64,000 nt of DNA from Ulota crispa (GCA_963920765.1 OY987242.1:29908002-29972001); one strand, 5' to 3'; shown: positions 10,577 to 24,071, counted from the first letter of the stretch. Notes: generated by a model not told the origin, from the letters alone. Translations and numbers: made by a program.

Positions 10577-12148
10577 AAGATTTTATTAGAGGGGCTCAAA
10601 TATGACATTCCACACCAATTTTGTTCACGTGAATAAGATATGTGAATAACCCGGCCAAGTCACTCCATGAACAAGCCATGACGATTTCTGAGGTTGTGAT
10701 TGCATATTCACTAATGAATAACCACTCATTCACAACCACTCGTTCAGTGCTTATTTAATATTTGAACCCCCTATTGTAGTATGTTATGGTACAAATCTAG
10801 GAGATACTTTGGTGCATGCCTGTGATGAATGGTTGAAAATGTGAAATGGTGGATTTTAGTTGGTGCTTGGAGAGGGTAGTGAGCGGTAGCAGTAAAAAAC
10901 TACATGCAAACAAATAATAGGGTGCCTAAAAAATATTTGAGATAAAAATTACAGTTTACTTCTTTATACTATAGGGTACAAAAATGCCATGACATGTCAT
11001 TACACTACTATAGGGTATAGAAAAATAGGTCAAATTAGAAAAAAAGTAGACCTAGGATACCCTCCTCTTTATTCTTTTTCTTGCCAAAAGTATGAAATGA
11101 TGTTGCCTTGTGAGTGGCATATTCAAAGTGTCCAATAATTTTATACCTTCTTAGTAAATGAGTGTCATTGACAATTTTTATTGAAGATACAATAATAGTA
11201 TTGACTACACTTTCTGTTAAGTTCTAGATGTAAGTAGTCATTAGTGGGGGGGGGGGGGGGGGGAATTTGAAAAAAATTTAATGTAGGACATAAATTGTAG
11301 TAGAAGATTTTTTTTAATCTAAATTTCCATATCATTTATTCATATCAATTTAGAATTATAAGTAATGCAAGCCCCTTCTCTCGTAACCCAAAGTAAAAAT
11401 TATGTAATGATATTGTGTTTAAAAAATAAAAAATAAAAGTAATACCCCTAAAAAATACATGATATTTGCACCTACCCCTTCTTTTTTTTCACACACTGAC
11501 CCTCAGAGTTGGGGGAGCTAAAATTTCTTTCTAAACACTAAAGCAAGTTGAAGGCTCAGTTGCATAAGCTTGGAACATTTCTGTCTTTTTCTTTGAGGCA
11601 AGTTCCATAGGAACGCATTGGGTGGAAGGTGCGGGAGAATGGATTAGTGAATTGCATTTTTACATATGTATCATTTCTCACCCCTATTTCAAGCAACCAG
11701 TGAGAAGGTTTCACATGACCCCAAAAATAATCATAATCATGTGGACCCTTTTAGATGGTGAGGTTTTGAGAGTTCCATGTGCTTTTAATTTGTATTCATG
11801 TCTCTATTAATCACATTCATTTCTTCGGTGCTTGTTGCTAGTGCAAATAAATATTAAACACATTGCATTTTGATTAGTGCTAATGATTAATAGATCCGTT
11901 AGTCCATGGGCCAATGCAAATGAGGAATGAAGAATACTACTTATTTCAATACAAGGGACCTTGGAAGTGGAAAAGCTTCCCCTCCCTTCAGTGAACAAGG
12001 AAAAGGGTAATTATATGCCCCTATTCTATAAGTGGTTGATTTTATTTAGGTATTTGAATCCAAATTCTGCGACTGAAAACTTTCTAGATATGGTCTTCAA
12101 TGGGAAAAGTTTTAGATTCCTGTGTTTTGCCCCCGGGAAAAACCTGAA
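10577..12148. other. AT-rich intergenic DNA with a G18 run
   Basis: No gene or transposon ends recognised. Contains an uninterrupted run of 18 G at 11246-11263. Short open frames only. Confidence 0.45.
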
Positions 12149-12413
12149 ACACCATATTAGTTAAACTGAGAAAAACAGAAGTACCATTTTATACTCCACC
12201 TTAAACCCAAAAAGTTACCTTCGATTAGATTCAAATGTATCATATTTAGTCTGAGTCACTAAGATTATTTCCCTCGCAAATTCCTCCTCTCAAGTGAGGG
12301 CACGTGTACTAAAAAAAAGGCTACAACTCTCCAAGCTCGATTTTAGGTGATCACCTAAAATCTTCAAAATTCCCAAAATGTACTCTTTTTATCAATTTAA
12401 CAAATATGGTGTT
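12149..12413. mobile_element. Foldback MITE, CATATTTGTTAAATTGGG family (uninterrupted copy)
   Basis: Ends ACACCATATTAGTTAAAC and the complement of TTTAACAAATATGGTGTT. It is the reference copy for the interrupted element at 9487-9985. Confidence 0.7.
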
Positions 12414-12484
12414 CTAAAAGTTTTTCACCTTAAAATCCAAAATCCACACACTAGAATGAACAATATATCAAGCCAAATAAACTA

Positions 12485-12789
12485 AGAGCATCCACACCCT
12501 GACACACAAAGGGTTTGACACATGTAAGACTTGGATGATAAGTGCTCCGGACCCTTCAAAAAATTTCTTGACATTCAAATCTAGCGTGTCAAGGAATGGT
12601 CCTTGAAATCATTGTTCATCTTGAGTGTAGTGATTTCTATCCTATATTCCATTTGATGATTGGTCAATTGACTATTTATGGGATACTTTTGAAGAACAAG
12701 GATGGGGGACAAGAACTTTGAGGGCTTTGCAAAAACAAATGTAAACTCTTAACAAGTTAGTGATTGTGTATAAAGGTGTAGACCCTCTC
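12485..12789. mobile_element. Possible MITE, GAGCATCCACACC ends
   Basis: The left end GAGCATCCACACCC partly mirrors GGTGTAGACCCTC near the right end. The match is imperfect and no target duplication was established. The LTR retrotransposon starts just beyond. Confidence 0.3.
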
Positions 12790-12799
12790 ATGGCGTTGC

Positions 12800-13149
12800 T
12801 GTTGTGACTTTGTCATAACGTCTAGATGTCTTGACTTTTACTAAACTTTTACTAGAAGTAAACTATCACTAGACAAGCAATTAATTGGTTGAACACCGTG
12901 AAAGCTGAAGGCTAAGGGTATGTAAGTGCGGAGGGGGTGAGGTTGCCGTACGCAACCTCTTTGTAAGCACAAGCTTTGAGGTGCTCAGGAATATAACCGC
13001 CGTGGACTCCAATTGTTGTATACGTGATATGCTTGATTGTTGTTTGTTATGCTTGATCCTTGTTATTCCTTTCGAGTTTACATTGTTGTAGGATAGGTGG
13101 ATTCTCGAGAGTGTCGACGCCTCAGTGTGGTCATTGCGGAATCCTTACA
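12800..13149 (+). repeat. 5' LTR
   Basis: 350 bp, starting TGTTGTGACTTTG and ending GGAATCCTTACA. Aligns end to end with the 3' LTR. A convincing tRNA primer-binding site (starting TGG) directly after it was not seen. Confidence 0.95.
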
Positions 13150-13326
13150 TTAGGTTGCATATTGAATTGTCCACGCTCCTAGGCCGCGACACAAGTTAGT
13201 TAACATTGGTAGTTAGGATTTTAAGTATTTGTTTACAGCAAGCCGTGGATCCACAACCAACGTACCGTCACGGACCTACTAGCTGCCTAGTGATTTAGAT
13301 TTGCTGAGTATGACAAACCCGCCTGC

Positions 13327-14430
13327 TTGTATTCCCTCCAAAGAAGGAGACATCATGGATTGGGGCGCGTTATTGTACAACACTTGCAAGCAAGCTTGGC
13401 AGCAGCATTACCACAAATTGTGTCTGCGGTGGCTGAGGCTCAAAACGTAGCCAGCGCTTCCCAAGCATCTCGTCCAATAGGCCTTTGCATAGAGCGTAGA
13501 GACAAGGACAAAGAGGATGCGGATTGATTGTGGCTGAGGGACGCAAAAGTTGCCAAACCAGAGCATTTCTCAAGAAAGAGGGGCAACAAAATCTACCAAT
13601 GGTTTGCCTCGCTTCGCCAAGTTTTTCTTAGTAAGCTGAATTCTTACCCAAATGATGAATCCAAGGTGGTTTATGCTCTTTCTTACCTTACCGGCGCTAC
13701 CCAAGATTGGGCAATGCCATTGTTAGAGGATTTGGACTCAGGCACGTACAACAGATTTCTTAGCAACTACAACAACTTTAGGAACAACATGGTAGCTGTA
13801 TACGGGGATATCAACAAGGCAAAGACAATGGAGGATAAGCTGGAACGTCTTTAGTCTGGATTGGTTCCCAAATACATAGTCAATTTTTGGCAGTATGCAG
13901 CACATGTTGGATGGAATGAACGAGCGCTGCTTGCATGATTTTGAGCAAGATTAAAAGACGATGTCAAAGATGCCATTGCCACTGTAGAGCACTTCCCAAC
14001 CGGTCTAGACGGTTATGTAATGTTGGCATCGCGCATCAACGAGCGGTTGTAGAACCGGCAGCAGGAACGTAAGTATCTTTCATCATACAAAACAAATCAT
14101 TTTTCACAATCAAACCCACCTGCTTCTTCTTCTGGTCAAACCTTGCAAGCACCTAATGGCAAGCTTTATTAGATTCCGGTACAAGCGTCCAGTAGCTCAA
14201 GACTGGCACCAATGGAGCTCAATGCTATGAAAATGGGCCAGGAATGGCCAAGACTGAAGTGGAGAGGATGCAGTTCCAGAAGGCAGGGCGCTGCTGGGGA
14301 TGCGGAAAGACTGGGCACGTACAAGTATAGTGCCCAACGAATCCGTCAAGACCGCTCTCATTTGCTATCGCAAAGCTAGTTGAAGTTCATGAGGAGGCAC
14401 ATGAATTGGAAAAAGACAATGCCCGGGATT
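13327..14430 (+). pseudogene. gag region of the fossil retrotransposon
   Basis: Contains a capsid-like stretch around 13570-13860 (motif YALSYLTGATQDWA, as in retrotransposon gag proteins) and a CCHC zinc knuckle (C-x2-C-x4-H-x4-C) at about 14290-14335. Part of the broken element. Confidence 0.85.
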
Positions 14431-17400
14431 GAGTGGAGACATTCAGTACCTGGGCGTTCCACAAACGGCTGCGTCAGCCATACCCAGACTCACTCTGATA
14501 GACGTTCCAGTACAATCGGTGCTGCCACAACGCAACATGGGCCTGATTGCCCCAAGTGATCCTCAAGATCAGCTACCGCTCACCATGTCTGCTAGTGAGA
14601 AAATTGGAAGTCTTTGCTTGCAGGCCACCGTTGACCCAGATAAGCATCTTCTCCTACCAACGTGTGTCAATGGACATTTCTTAGAATTGCTTGTTGAATC
14701 TGGTGCCACAGGCATCTTTATGCATTTGGAGTTTGCCAAACGGTATAAACTTCCCCACCGTCAAAAGTTGCAACCGAGGCAAGTAAGGGTTATTGACAAA
14801 CAAGCTATTAGTTCAGGTCTAAGAACCCATGTAGTCAAAGCAGAGCTTGTCATTGATAATCACTGTGAGAGGGTTACATTTGACCTCACAAATATAGGTA
14901 GATATTCCACCGTGCTGGGTACCCCATGGTTTGTGAGGCATGATTCCAAGATCACGTGGTCAAGACAAAAACTAGAATTCCATTCAGAGTATTGTCAAAA
15001 TGTTTGCCTCACGATTTCGACCAAGAGGTCCATCGCGACGTTACAAGACAAAGGAGGGGACCGATTACCTCCACATGAGTTGTTGAGCTGCGAATCACAA
15101 CTGAACGTGATCAAAGTGGAAGGGTGGGATATGGACACAAACACTTGTGCAAGGGGGGATTTTAGGCTAGAATGCCTCGAATGGGATCTCTTGGTCAGGG
15201 CGCATGATGAACGTGGTACAAACGGGAGGTTATTACTACCCTTAGGAATGGCCACTCAGCAGGGAGCGGGATTTGGACAATCAATTGCCTTTGTGTCGGC
15301 TGTGACGTTCAATGAGCTACAGGTCCAGGATGAAGTGTTTACAATGTACATACTTGAGTTGGCCAGCAAAGAAGACAAGGTTCCATTGAAGCAGCAAGTT
15401 CCAATCGATTATCATGACTGCTTGGACATCTTCAGCGAAGACGCATCCAACGCATTGCCAGCACATAGTCCATCCAATTTAAAGATAGAATTCAAGGACG
15501 GATTGGAGCCACACAATATGTCATTGCGACCCATGTTGCCAGTTGAATTAGAAACGGTTTAAGAGTACCTTGAGAAAAACCTCAACAAAAACTAGATCTT
15601 GAGATCAAAAGCGCCGGTATCAGCCCCAATAGTCTTTGCTCAAAAAAAGAATGGTACGTTGCGCATTTGTATTGACTATCAAAACCTGAACAAGGTTACG
15701 TTGCGCAACCGTTACCCGCTTCCTTTGATCTCGGAACTCATTGATAGGCTTTTTGGTGCGCAATATTTTACAAAAATTGATGTGCAGCAGGCTTATAACA
15801 AGGTTTGAGTCGCAGATGGGCATGAGTGGGAGATGGCTTTTAAGACCAGGTATGGTCTGTATAGGTACCTCGTCATGCCATTCAGCCTTATGAATGCCCT
15901 AGCACAGTTCTAGGCGCACATGCAGGGAATATTTGGGGACCTCCTTGACATTCACGTGGTCATCTATCTAGATGATATTTTGATCTTCTCAAAGGATTTG
16001 GTGGAGCACAAACGTGTAGTTCATGAGGTGCTGCGACGATTGTAGAAGCATGGTCTGTATACTAATTCCTCCAAATGCGAGTTCCATCAGAACTTTGTCA
16101 AGCTTTTGGACATGATGGTGTCATCATTTGGAATTCATATGTGCACCAACAAGGTGGACACCATAAAGACATGGCCAACCCCGTAGTCAGTTAAGGAGGT
16201 ACAAGCCTTCTTAGGCTTCGCTAACTTCTATAGATGTTTTATCGTCAATTTTTCAAAAGTCTCCGGATCCCTCACGGCTTTGGCCAAGAAGGGCATAAAG
16301 TTCATCTAGACGGAGGAAGCTGAAGCATCCTTTCAGGCGCTCATCAACAGGTTTTTCCATGCACTGATCCTCTTGCACCCGAATTTTGACAAACCGTTCA
16401 TTGTGGAGACTAACGCCTTAGACACGGCTACTGGAGGCATCCTCTCCCAGCAAGGCAATGACGGGCATCTACATCCATGTGCTTTTCAAAGTGTAAAAAT
16501 GTCACCTAGTGAGCAAAACTATGACGTGTACGATAAAGAGCTCCTTGGAATTCATCAGGCGTTTGAAGATTGGCGGGTATACCTCGAGGGGTCTCCACAT
16601 TGAATACAAGCAATAATGGACCACAAAAACCTCAAGTTCTTTACGACCACCAAGAAACTAAATCGCCGTCAAGCCAGAACAACATTTTTCCTCTTCCGTT
16701 TCAACTTTGACATTGAGCACCAACCTGTAAGTTTGAATGGGAGAGCCGATGCTTTGTCTCACCATCGTGACGTCATCAAACCAAGCCGAGAGGGACCTCA
16801 GCCACTTCTTACACTTGCAGTCATGGCCTCTTTTAATCTGATATGGTCAGATGATTGGCTCCATTAGACTATGAGTGACGCAACAAAATTAGACAGCTCC
16901 CTTGCAACCATTATTGCGTTCTTTCAAACAAATCCTGCTCAAGCTTTGGTAGCAATCAGCAAATAGTTTAAGGATTACTCATGGGATGGCGCAGTGCTTT
17001 GATTCCATGATCTGCTTTATGTCCTTAATGACAATGAACTCAAGCCACAAAATTTGAGGTCGCGCCAAGATGCCCTAGCGGCTGGACATCCAAGTTGTGC
17101 AAAGACTTTGGACCTGGTCTTAAGAGATTTCTTTTGGCCTACCCTTTGCCAATATGTACACCGTTAAGTTGATGGCTATGATTTGTGCCAACGGGCAAAA
17201 TTGATGCACCACACGCGTCATGGTCTCTTTCAACCAATTCAAGCGGTTGATGCACCATGGAAAAGAATCACAAACGATTTCATCGTCCACCTACCGCCAA
17301 GCAACGGGTTCACGACAATCATGGTCATTATTGACAAAAACACTAAAATGGCGCATTTTGTTCCCATGATAGATACCATCACCTTGGAGAGAGCCGCAAA

Positions 17401-18340
17401 CATCTACCTTCAGCATATCTAGAAGCTTCATGGGGTCCCAGAGGAGATGATCTCCAATCATGGATCAATCTTTGTTTCTAAATTTATGCAACACTTGTTT
17501 GAACTCATCGGCGTTTGACCTACAGCGACTACAGCTTTTCACCCGCAAGCAGATGGACAGACCAAACGGATGAACCAGATCTTAGAACAATACATATGTA
17601 TGTTCATGACAAGGCGGCAGGACGGTTGGTCAAGCTTGTTACCGCTTGCTGAATTTGCTTACAATAATTCAGTGCATTCTGCTACCAGCTTCTCACCATT
17701 TGAAGCGACATACGGCTATCACCCTGCCATGTCATCCAAAAAGCTAACTACATCTACTGTCCCAGCTGTTGAGGACCGCATTTGATTGCTACAACAGGTA
17801 CATGAAGAAGTCAAAACAATGGTGAAGTTGGCGGGTGATCAAGCCAAGCACAACTATGATCGACACGTCAAGGAGCAGCCAAGCTTCATCATTGGCAACA
17901 AGGTGTTATTTCAATGACAAAACATTGCCACGGACGCGCCCTCATTAAAATTTGACCACAAATTTTTGGAGCTGTTTCCAATTGTGGCAAAACTCTCTAA
18001 ACTCGCATATCGGCTCAAGCTTCCGTCTTCTCTTTGGATTCATGACGTGTTTCACGTCTCACTCCTGGAGTTGTATTGACTAGACATAATCCCGAGACGC
18101 CAACAAATGCCTCCACCACCAATTATCACACCTGAAGGTGACACGGAGTATACAGTTCAGGAGATCAAGGATGTTCGCTTACATCGACGGCGCTGGCAAT
18201 ATTTAGTTTCTTAGGCGGGTTACGAGCCGGACAAGGACTCTTGGGAGCCATTATTGCATGTAGCAAGTGCCCAAGACTTGATTGCAGAGTTCCACTTTCA
18301 CCACCCTAACGCACAAAGATCCTTGATTCTCCAACACTAA
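14430..18340 (+). pseudogene. pol region of the fossil retrotransposon
   Basis: Aspartic-protease-like region about 14640-14960. Reverse transcriptase from about 15540 with the YLDDILIFS catalytic motif near 15965. RNase H about 16370-16600 (starts FDKPFIVETNA). Integrase about 17040-17800 with a recognisable core. A chromodomain-like end is at about 18140-18310 (EYTVQEIKD start). Broken and not expected to be functional. Confidence 0.9.
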
Positions 18341-18398
18341 TTCTTTTTGTTACCACACTCTTCTTGTTTTTTCTTGTGCTGTAAGGGGGGGGGGTTAG

Positions 18399-18747
18399 TG
18401 TTATGACTTTGTCATAATGTTTAGACGTCTTGACTTTTACTAAACTTTTACTAGAAGTAAATTGTCACTAGACAAGCAGTTGATTGGTTGAACACCGTGA
18501 GAGCTGAAGGCTAGGGTATGTAAGTGCGGAGGGGGTGAGGTTGCTATACGCAACCTCTTTGTAAGCACAAGCTTTGAGGTGCTTAGGAATACAACCGTCG
18601 TGGATCCCAATCATTGTATACGTGATATGCTTGATCATTGTTTGTTATGCTTGATCCTTGTTATTCCTTTCAAATATCCATTGTTGCAGGATAGGTGGAT
18701 TCCCGGGAGTGTCAACGCTTTAGTGTGGTCATTGTGGAATCCTTACA
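18399..18747 (+). repeat. 3' LTR
   Basis: 349 bp, starting TGTTATGACTTTG and ending GGAATCCTTACA. Preceded directly by a G-rich polypurine tract at 18381-18398. About 31 substitutions separate it from the 5' LTR, nearly all transitions. Confidence 0.95.
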
Positions 18748-18752
18748 GTTGC

Positions 18753-18816
18753 TCTCTTGCAACTCGCAACCTGCAACCCCACAACCCCGCAACCTCGCAA
18801 CCCTGCAATCCTGTAT
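18753..18816. repeat. Short GCAACC-rich tandem repeat beside the LTR insertion
   Basis: Imperfect repeats of GCAACCYCRCAACCC immediately after the 3' target duplication. The target GTTGC is the complement of its GCAAC core. Confidence 0.65.
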
Positions 18817-19249
18817 GCATTAGAGTTTTGACAAAAAGTTGAGGAGTTGAGAATTTGCTGGATTATCTTTTAAATATCCCCTTCTTTCTTGTTACATGAA
18901 CTTAAAACCACAAAAAGCTCAATTGTTTTACTTGAAGACACATAGAACTTTCTAGACAATCAGAATGAGAACACTAACCTCAAAATTTTGGATTTGTACA
19001 TAGATTCAACAACTTGAATCAATCTCAAGAGGTGAGGAGAAATGAAAATGATCAACTAAAATGTAGAAGTAGATAATTACTTTCAATGTTTGTAAAAAAT
19101 TGGAATGTGTTTGCAACAACTCCGCATAGTGATCATCACTAAATGGAGAACTAGGAGAAAGCTTGTACTTGACAAGGTCTAGAAGACAGGGATGTCCTTT
19201 AGCTCCCTTCCTTTTTGTTGTTGTCTTGGACTCCTTGGGATCAGTGAGC
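18817..19249. other. Intergenic, nothing recognised
   Basis: AT-rich, short frames only. The duplicated block begins at its right end. Confidence 0.4.
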
Positions 19250-19563
19250 CACGTTTCACTTAACATGATCTATTCATAGTTAGTTGAATTTTTTTGTAAA
19301 TTATTGAGAAATATGTCCAAATCAAAGGACATGCAAATTTTTGGAAAAACTATATATGCAAACTTTTGAGAAATCTCTCATGTTTAATGACATGTAAAGT
19401 TCATATTACATGAACAGTCTAGTATACTAAGTAGTTGAATGTGTCATCTACAAAAAAACGCCCAACTTTCTGCTGACAGAAGCAAAAAGCAAAAGTTTTC
19501 ATGGACCACTCCACTACATAGAGGCCTAACCATTGTTGCTCCAATTTTAACTTGCAAACGTGT

Positions 19564-20615
19564 TCAACCTTGACAAAGTCTCCAGAAACTCCTTCTTGTC
19601 ATTAGTTTGCTTTCAATAACTTCCACTGGACATGTCTTTGATTTGCTTTCCATAACTTCCATTGGACTATGTGACGTACTCTCTTCCCGACTGCAATTTG
19701 GGCACCCCGTTTCATGTTCATTCCATTGAGCTGCACAATTGCTATGAAATCAACACCCACATGCTAAACGCTCCTTTTCATCTGAATAATGCATAATACA
19801 CAAATACATGTTGCATTCTAGACGTCCACTTTGAATGTCAATTGCTGAGATGATGAAGACCTCCCAGTTGACCAGATTGCCTGGTGCAACAAACATGCAA
19901 GTTATGTTGGTCACTGCCTTCCCACTTACCACATGTGTGGCTGTAAACCACCATCCAAACAAGGGCATTCAAATGAATTGTGTGACCCAACAAGTTTTGT
20001 TTGCTTACCAGCTTCACAAAATTGCACATAATCGTTATCTGCAAGCTGCCACTCACTCATGAAGTCCACGTCAAATCCTTTCTTATGTCTAGTGTACATC
20101 CACTGGCATTTTACAAATCCACATGTGGTGGCCTCCACGGTGCAACGACACATTGGGCAACGGGCTATGTCTGTCTTGATGCCAAAGGGATGGAAGTGAA
20201 TTGGAGAGATAACCCTCCTGCCAAATGCTTGACACGACATGTTTGTGCACGTCCCTTCAATATTTAAACCGTCGTGAACCTTACACCACTTTTGTCCAGT
20301 TTGAAAATTCAAGGGGATCCTTTGTAGAGCATCCTTGTTTTCCAAGTCCACAAAAGTACTGATTGTACTTGAGGCGCAATGGTCATATTTTGTATAAGAA
20401 GTTTCAAAGTGAACTATACAACCATCTCGCAAACCGTATGCAGAAAGCCAGAAGTTTATTCTCAGTACCGTCCTAGCATAACTAACCACCTGCTTGCTGC
20501 TTAGCATACCTATCTCAGCTTGGATCTTTGCCTTCAAATCCAGAAGACAATCCAAAGCTTCCATAAAGATCAAGAATTTCCTCACAAGTAGGCCTATTTT
20601 CAGGATGCCTTCCAT
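19564..20615 (-). pseudogene. UBL-RING protein gene, copy 2 (degenerate)
   Basis: Exon 1 is open from the first in-frame Met, 20615, to the donor at 20009. Exon 2 runs from 19880 to a stop at 19564. The UBL half keeps DLKAKIQAEIG and LSAYGLRDGC, and the zinc module keeps CTNMSCQAFGRRVI and CPMCRCTVEATTCGF. In the RING exon one codon between the fourth Cys and the His has become TGA (19750-19752), and the second zinc-ligand Cys is Tyr (ECNMYLC), so the RING is dead. The Met that starts the UBL in the other copies is ACG here. The open frame runs upstream to 20723 (MGRGHLVIL), probably by chance. Confidence 0.8.
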
Positions 20616-20639
20616 TACGATGATTTTCGTAGCGGATGA

Positions 20640-22030
20640 TAGTATCTTGAAGGCTTGGAACCGGCCAAACGAGAGCCACGACCTCTTTGTATGAATAAGA
20701 ATCACCAAGTGTCCTCGACCCACCCCAATGCTTACAAATAGCTAGGTTCTACAACATACACGGGTCTTGTAAGATATTCCTTGGATACCACACTGTCCAG
20801 AAAAAACCCACACTTATCCTGTAATCTCAAGTTGCCATTTGAAGCTCTCAACATAGAAGATTAGGCTCAACAAGGAACCCACAAACACCCCTCTGATCAT
20901 GAATGGAGCATCCACGTAACGCCGAGCCTGGTACTCTTGTGACCTTTGAGATGCTCAAATGCCCGTGTCAAATGGAATACCAGAGTTACGTCTTGTAAAC
21001 AAAGTAAGATTGTCTGCTCGTAAATGTCGGTACGCGGATCGATCAAAAATCAAGATATGGGCAAAGCTTGATAATATCCATACTGACCCGTGCATAGAAC
21101 ATGCTCTCACCAACTCCTATCTCAAAAAACACGCCGAAACGTGCCACCGAAATGAGATCTGCAAGTCACACACAGATGTAGACGGTATGTAGATCAAGAA
21201 CCTAGTTGCCACTGCAACGCACGGGAGGGTGCACTATGAGCAGAAATAAGTAATATGTCAATCTTTATTACGTGCGTACAAGCTTGCCAGGTGCTAATCG
21301 CGATCAGCTTTACTATCCAACAACATTGCCAAATGGCAAGAAACCTGTCAAAGTCAGTTAGAATTAGAATTTGACAGTTTCCTTAGAACAACACAGAACA
21401 GGGAGGTGGAAACAGAGTAGTGTGGCATGGCCAGAATAAGAACGTATAATCAACGAGGTGACCTCAGAGCTACTCCAATCGTAACAGAGCAATGCAGTTC
21501 CACAAAGGAGGAATTCAATGTATGGTCGACGTCTCTACCCAACCACACCCTTACCTACAATCTTTGGTCCTAACTTGACAATGGGCAAGCGCGTACACGA
21601 TTGTGCCAAACCTTGCTTCATGCACCCCGACACTGCACCTCACAAATTGTCCCTAGGAGTCAACACACTACCGAAGTAATGACACTCGCGGAAAGGAAAT
21701 TATGAATCTCTACCTCAGCTACTTTGGAAAGATGAGGGGAGGTACGTGTGTGTTCTGCAACTCTGCATCCTTTGTACAAAGGCACAACAACCTTCACAGA
21801 AACTATGAGCACATGGATGCATCAAAAAACTGGGCTTGAATCAAAGGAGTACTACACCATCAACCGCAAGACTAATGAGCACCAAACAAAAATCCCTGCA
21901 TCAAAATTCTGCCTTTCACATACCTAGAATTGTTGATTTGTTCCGTGAAAAAATCAATGAAAACACGTGCCCAGTCCAAGAAGGCCGAGGTAGACTAACC
22001 CCTCAATGCCACCCACCTGGATGAATGGGC
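20640..22030 (-). other. Conserved block upstream of UBL-RING copy 2
   Basis: Aligns with 8041-9385 and 29420-30860. On the minus strand it retains VFHLTRAFEHL (about 20960) and PCAHSFCEGC (about 21800). Reading frames are interrupted. Function unknown. Confidence 0.4.
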
Positions 22031-24071
22031 CATTGGGCCCAATCTACCCCTATACGATTTTGAGGGGCTATGGTGAAAACATCTGTTACTTTGCATCTTA
22101 GAAAATGATATACTTTAGAAACTCACCATCAAAAATTTGAGTTTGGGAATTTTCAATTCAAATTTGGATTTTGACACCCTGGTTTGAATTAGAACCAATG
22201 AGAGGAATAAAATTGATCAACTCCATAATAGGGGCAGACCGTTATTTATTCCCTACTTGAAAGAATGCAGAGCTCATCTATCCTGCCTCCACACGCACGC
22301 ACGCATGCACGCATGTGCAGTGCTCAAAGGCATTTGCCAGGCAGCGCAAAAGTCCTTCTAAAGACTGTTCACTTCCCTGCCTTGTTGGCAATGTCCGACT
22401 AATTGTCACTTTGCTCACCCACCACATAGGCGCAACTAAATTCCAACTCGATTCCGATACTAGTGTTGCATTTGAACTGAGAGCGCAAACTTTGATAACC
22501 CGTTCTATTGGCCCCCCCTGGAATCCACGCTTGCCAAAGTGGAGACCAATCTTAGTGCTTTAAATGGTCGCTGCAAAAATCGTCATGCGATCTGCAATTC
22601 ATGTTGGTCGGCAATTTCCTTCTGCGAGGTCACATCGCTGTGCAATTCCACGTTTCTGTGCACTTGGATTGCTTTTATTACTCACATTGTGCTTGCAGCC
22701 AACTATCTGTCGGTAAAGCTGCCGTTTTCGGCACCTATCAGACCTTGTTTGCCTCCTCTCAATCGAAGGCCAATTGTTTGATTTTGCTATATTTTCTAGG
22801 TTTTCTTTGAAGCATGAACCCGGCGCTTGCTCCCGTTTGGAATTGAACTTCAATGTTATGATTTGGAAGACGATGTGACTGATAAATTAGTCTATTTATC
22901 GACAGTTTTGTTGAGTCAATCATGAAAGAAGCATCTTTGGTTTTGAGACATGGCCGACTAAGAACCACAAGCCCCATTTCGAAACACAAGCAGCACCAGG
23001 TTAAACTTAGAGGTACATGTCCAAAATCCTTGGCTTCCGTGGAAGCAACTCCTGTTTCCCTTCTACCGACATGCATTGGGTAGTACTTTTTGCAAATGGA
23101 ACATGGTTCTGGCGTCTAGCATACATTGTTTTGTTTCAGGAATTCCATGAATAGCATGGCAACCTAATTTTGTAGGTCGGGCCATGTCCCTCATGGAAGT
23201 AGCAATTAGAATATGTGGTAGAAATGCTTAATGTGCATCAATTTTCTGTTTTCTGTTTAGGGATATTTCTTAGATTAATGCAAATTCTAAAAGGTGGCCT
23301 TGACACAATGGAGGGAAGAATCCATAGATCCTAGGTTTCATTTCCTTTGATAGTCTCGTGCATAGATTCCATGTGGGAATGGCCTGAGTTCCACCTTGGT
23401 GGTTAAGGTAGGGAACAAAACCCCGTTGCTCCAAATATATTGAGTTGCTTCCATTTGTTTGTGTACTGGTCTCTCTTGGGATCTTGTCTACCTTTTTATT
23501 ATTAGGAGATTCCAACTTCTTAAACAATGTACTAGTTTACTCCCGTAGGAGCTTTATATATTGTTAAAGTTTCAAATATTTGGGTCTCACTTACAAGTCT
23601 AGACTCCCATTAACCTTGAGTGTTGCATTCACAGTGCATCTTTTAGCACGATTTTTTATTGTGATTGCATCTAGAATAGTCTCACTCTTACATGGTCCAA
23701 TCATGGCACTAGCATTGAATATAAGTGAGGCATTTGGAAAGAACCCCTATGCAAATAGATGCCCTATCTTAGCGCTGGAAACGGTGGATTGGTACATCAC
23801 TAAGTTAGGACAAGTATAACTCTGATATTTCCTTTTTGTATTGTATTGTCGCTCTCATGAGAATTCAAAGTGACACCAAGTAGTTTCTCATTGTTCTTGT
23901 GATCATTCTCAGAAACATGATCTTCTTGACTGACTCTAACCACCTTATTTTCCACCTTTGATCAAATCTATGGAAAATCTAAAGCTACAAGGCTCTACAT
24001 GTGAATCCAGAGGTATATTGAAAGGTGATACAACTTTGTACCCAAGGGTTTCCCAGTCTCTCTTGAAGGCC
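22031..24071 (+). other. Duplicated 5' flank of the kinase, copy 2
   Basis: Matches 30860-31231 plus 33909-35563. It contains a CACG/CATG-rich microsatellite near 22292-22316 and the uninterrupted TAA target (22400-22402) of the transposon found in copy 3. No gene is evident. It may be promoter and 5' UTR sequence of the kinase locus. Confidence 0.55.

Larger units (their letters stand above)
12800..18747 (+). mobile_element. Fossil Ty3/gypsy chromovirus LTR retrotransposon (5.95 kb)
   Basis: Bounded by two ~350-bp LTRs that begin TG and end CA, with an identical 5-bp target duplication GTTGC at 12795-12799 and 18748-18752. The interior reads gag, protease, reverse transcriptase, RNase H, integrase, then a chromodomain-like tail, the order of the Metaviridae chromoviruses. 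The LTRs differ at roughly 9 percent of positions, so the insertion is probably a few million years old if usual plant rates apply. The coding region is broken, with well over ten interruptions, so I read it as a dead copy. Confidence 0.95.

Noticed and set aside
13150-13180. tRNA primer-binding site of the retrotransposon
   Set aside because: No stretch beginning TGG that matches a plant tRNA 3' end directly after the 5' LTR.
22290-22320. CACGCACGCATG array considered as CRISPR-like or regulatory
   Set aside because: Simple microsatellite, present in both duplicated copies. No spacers.
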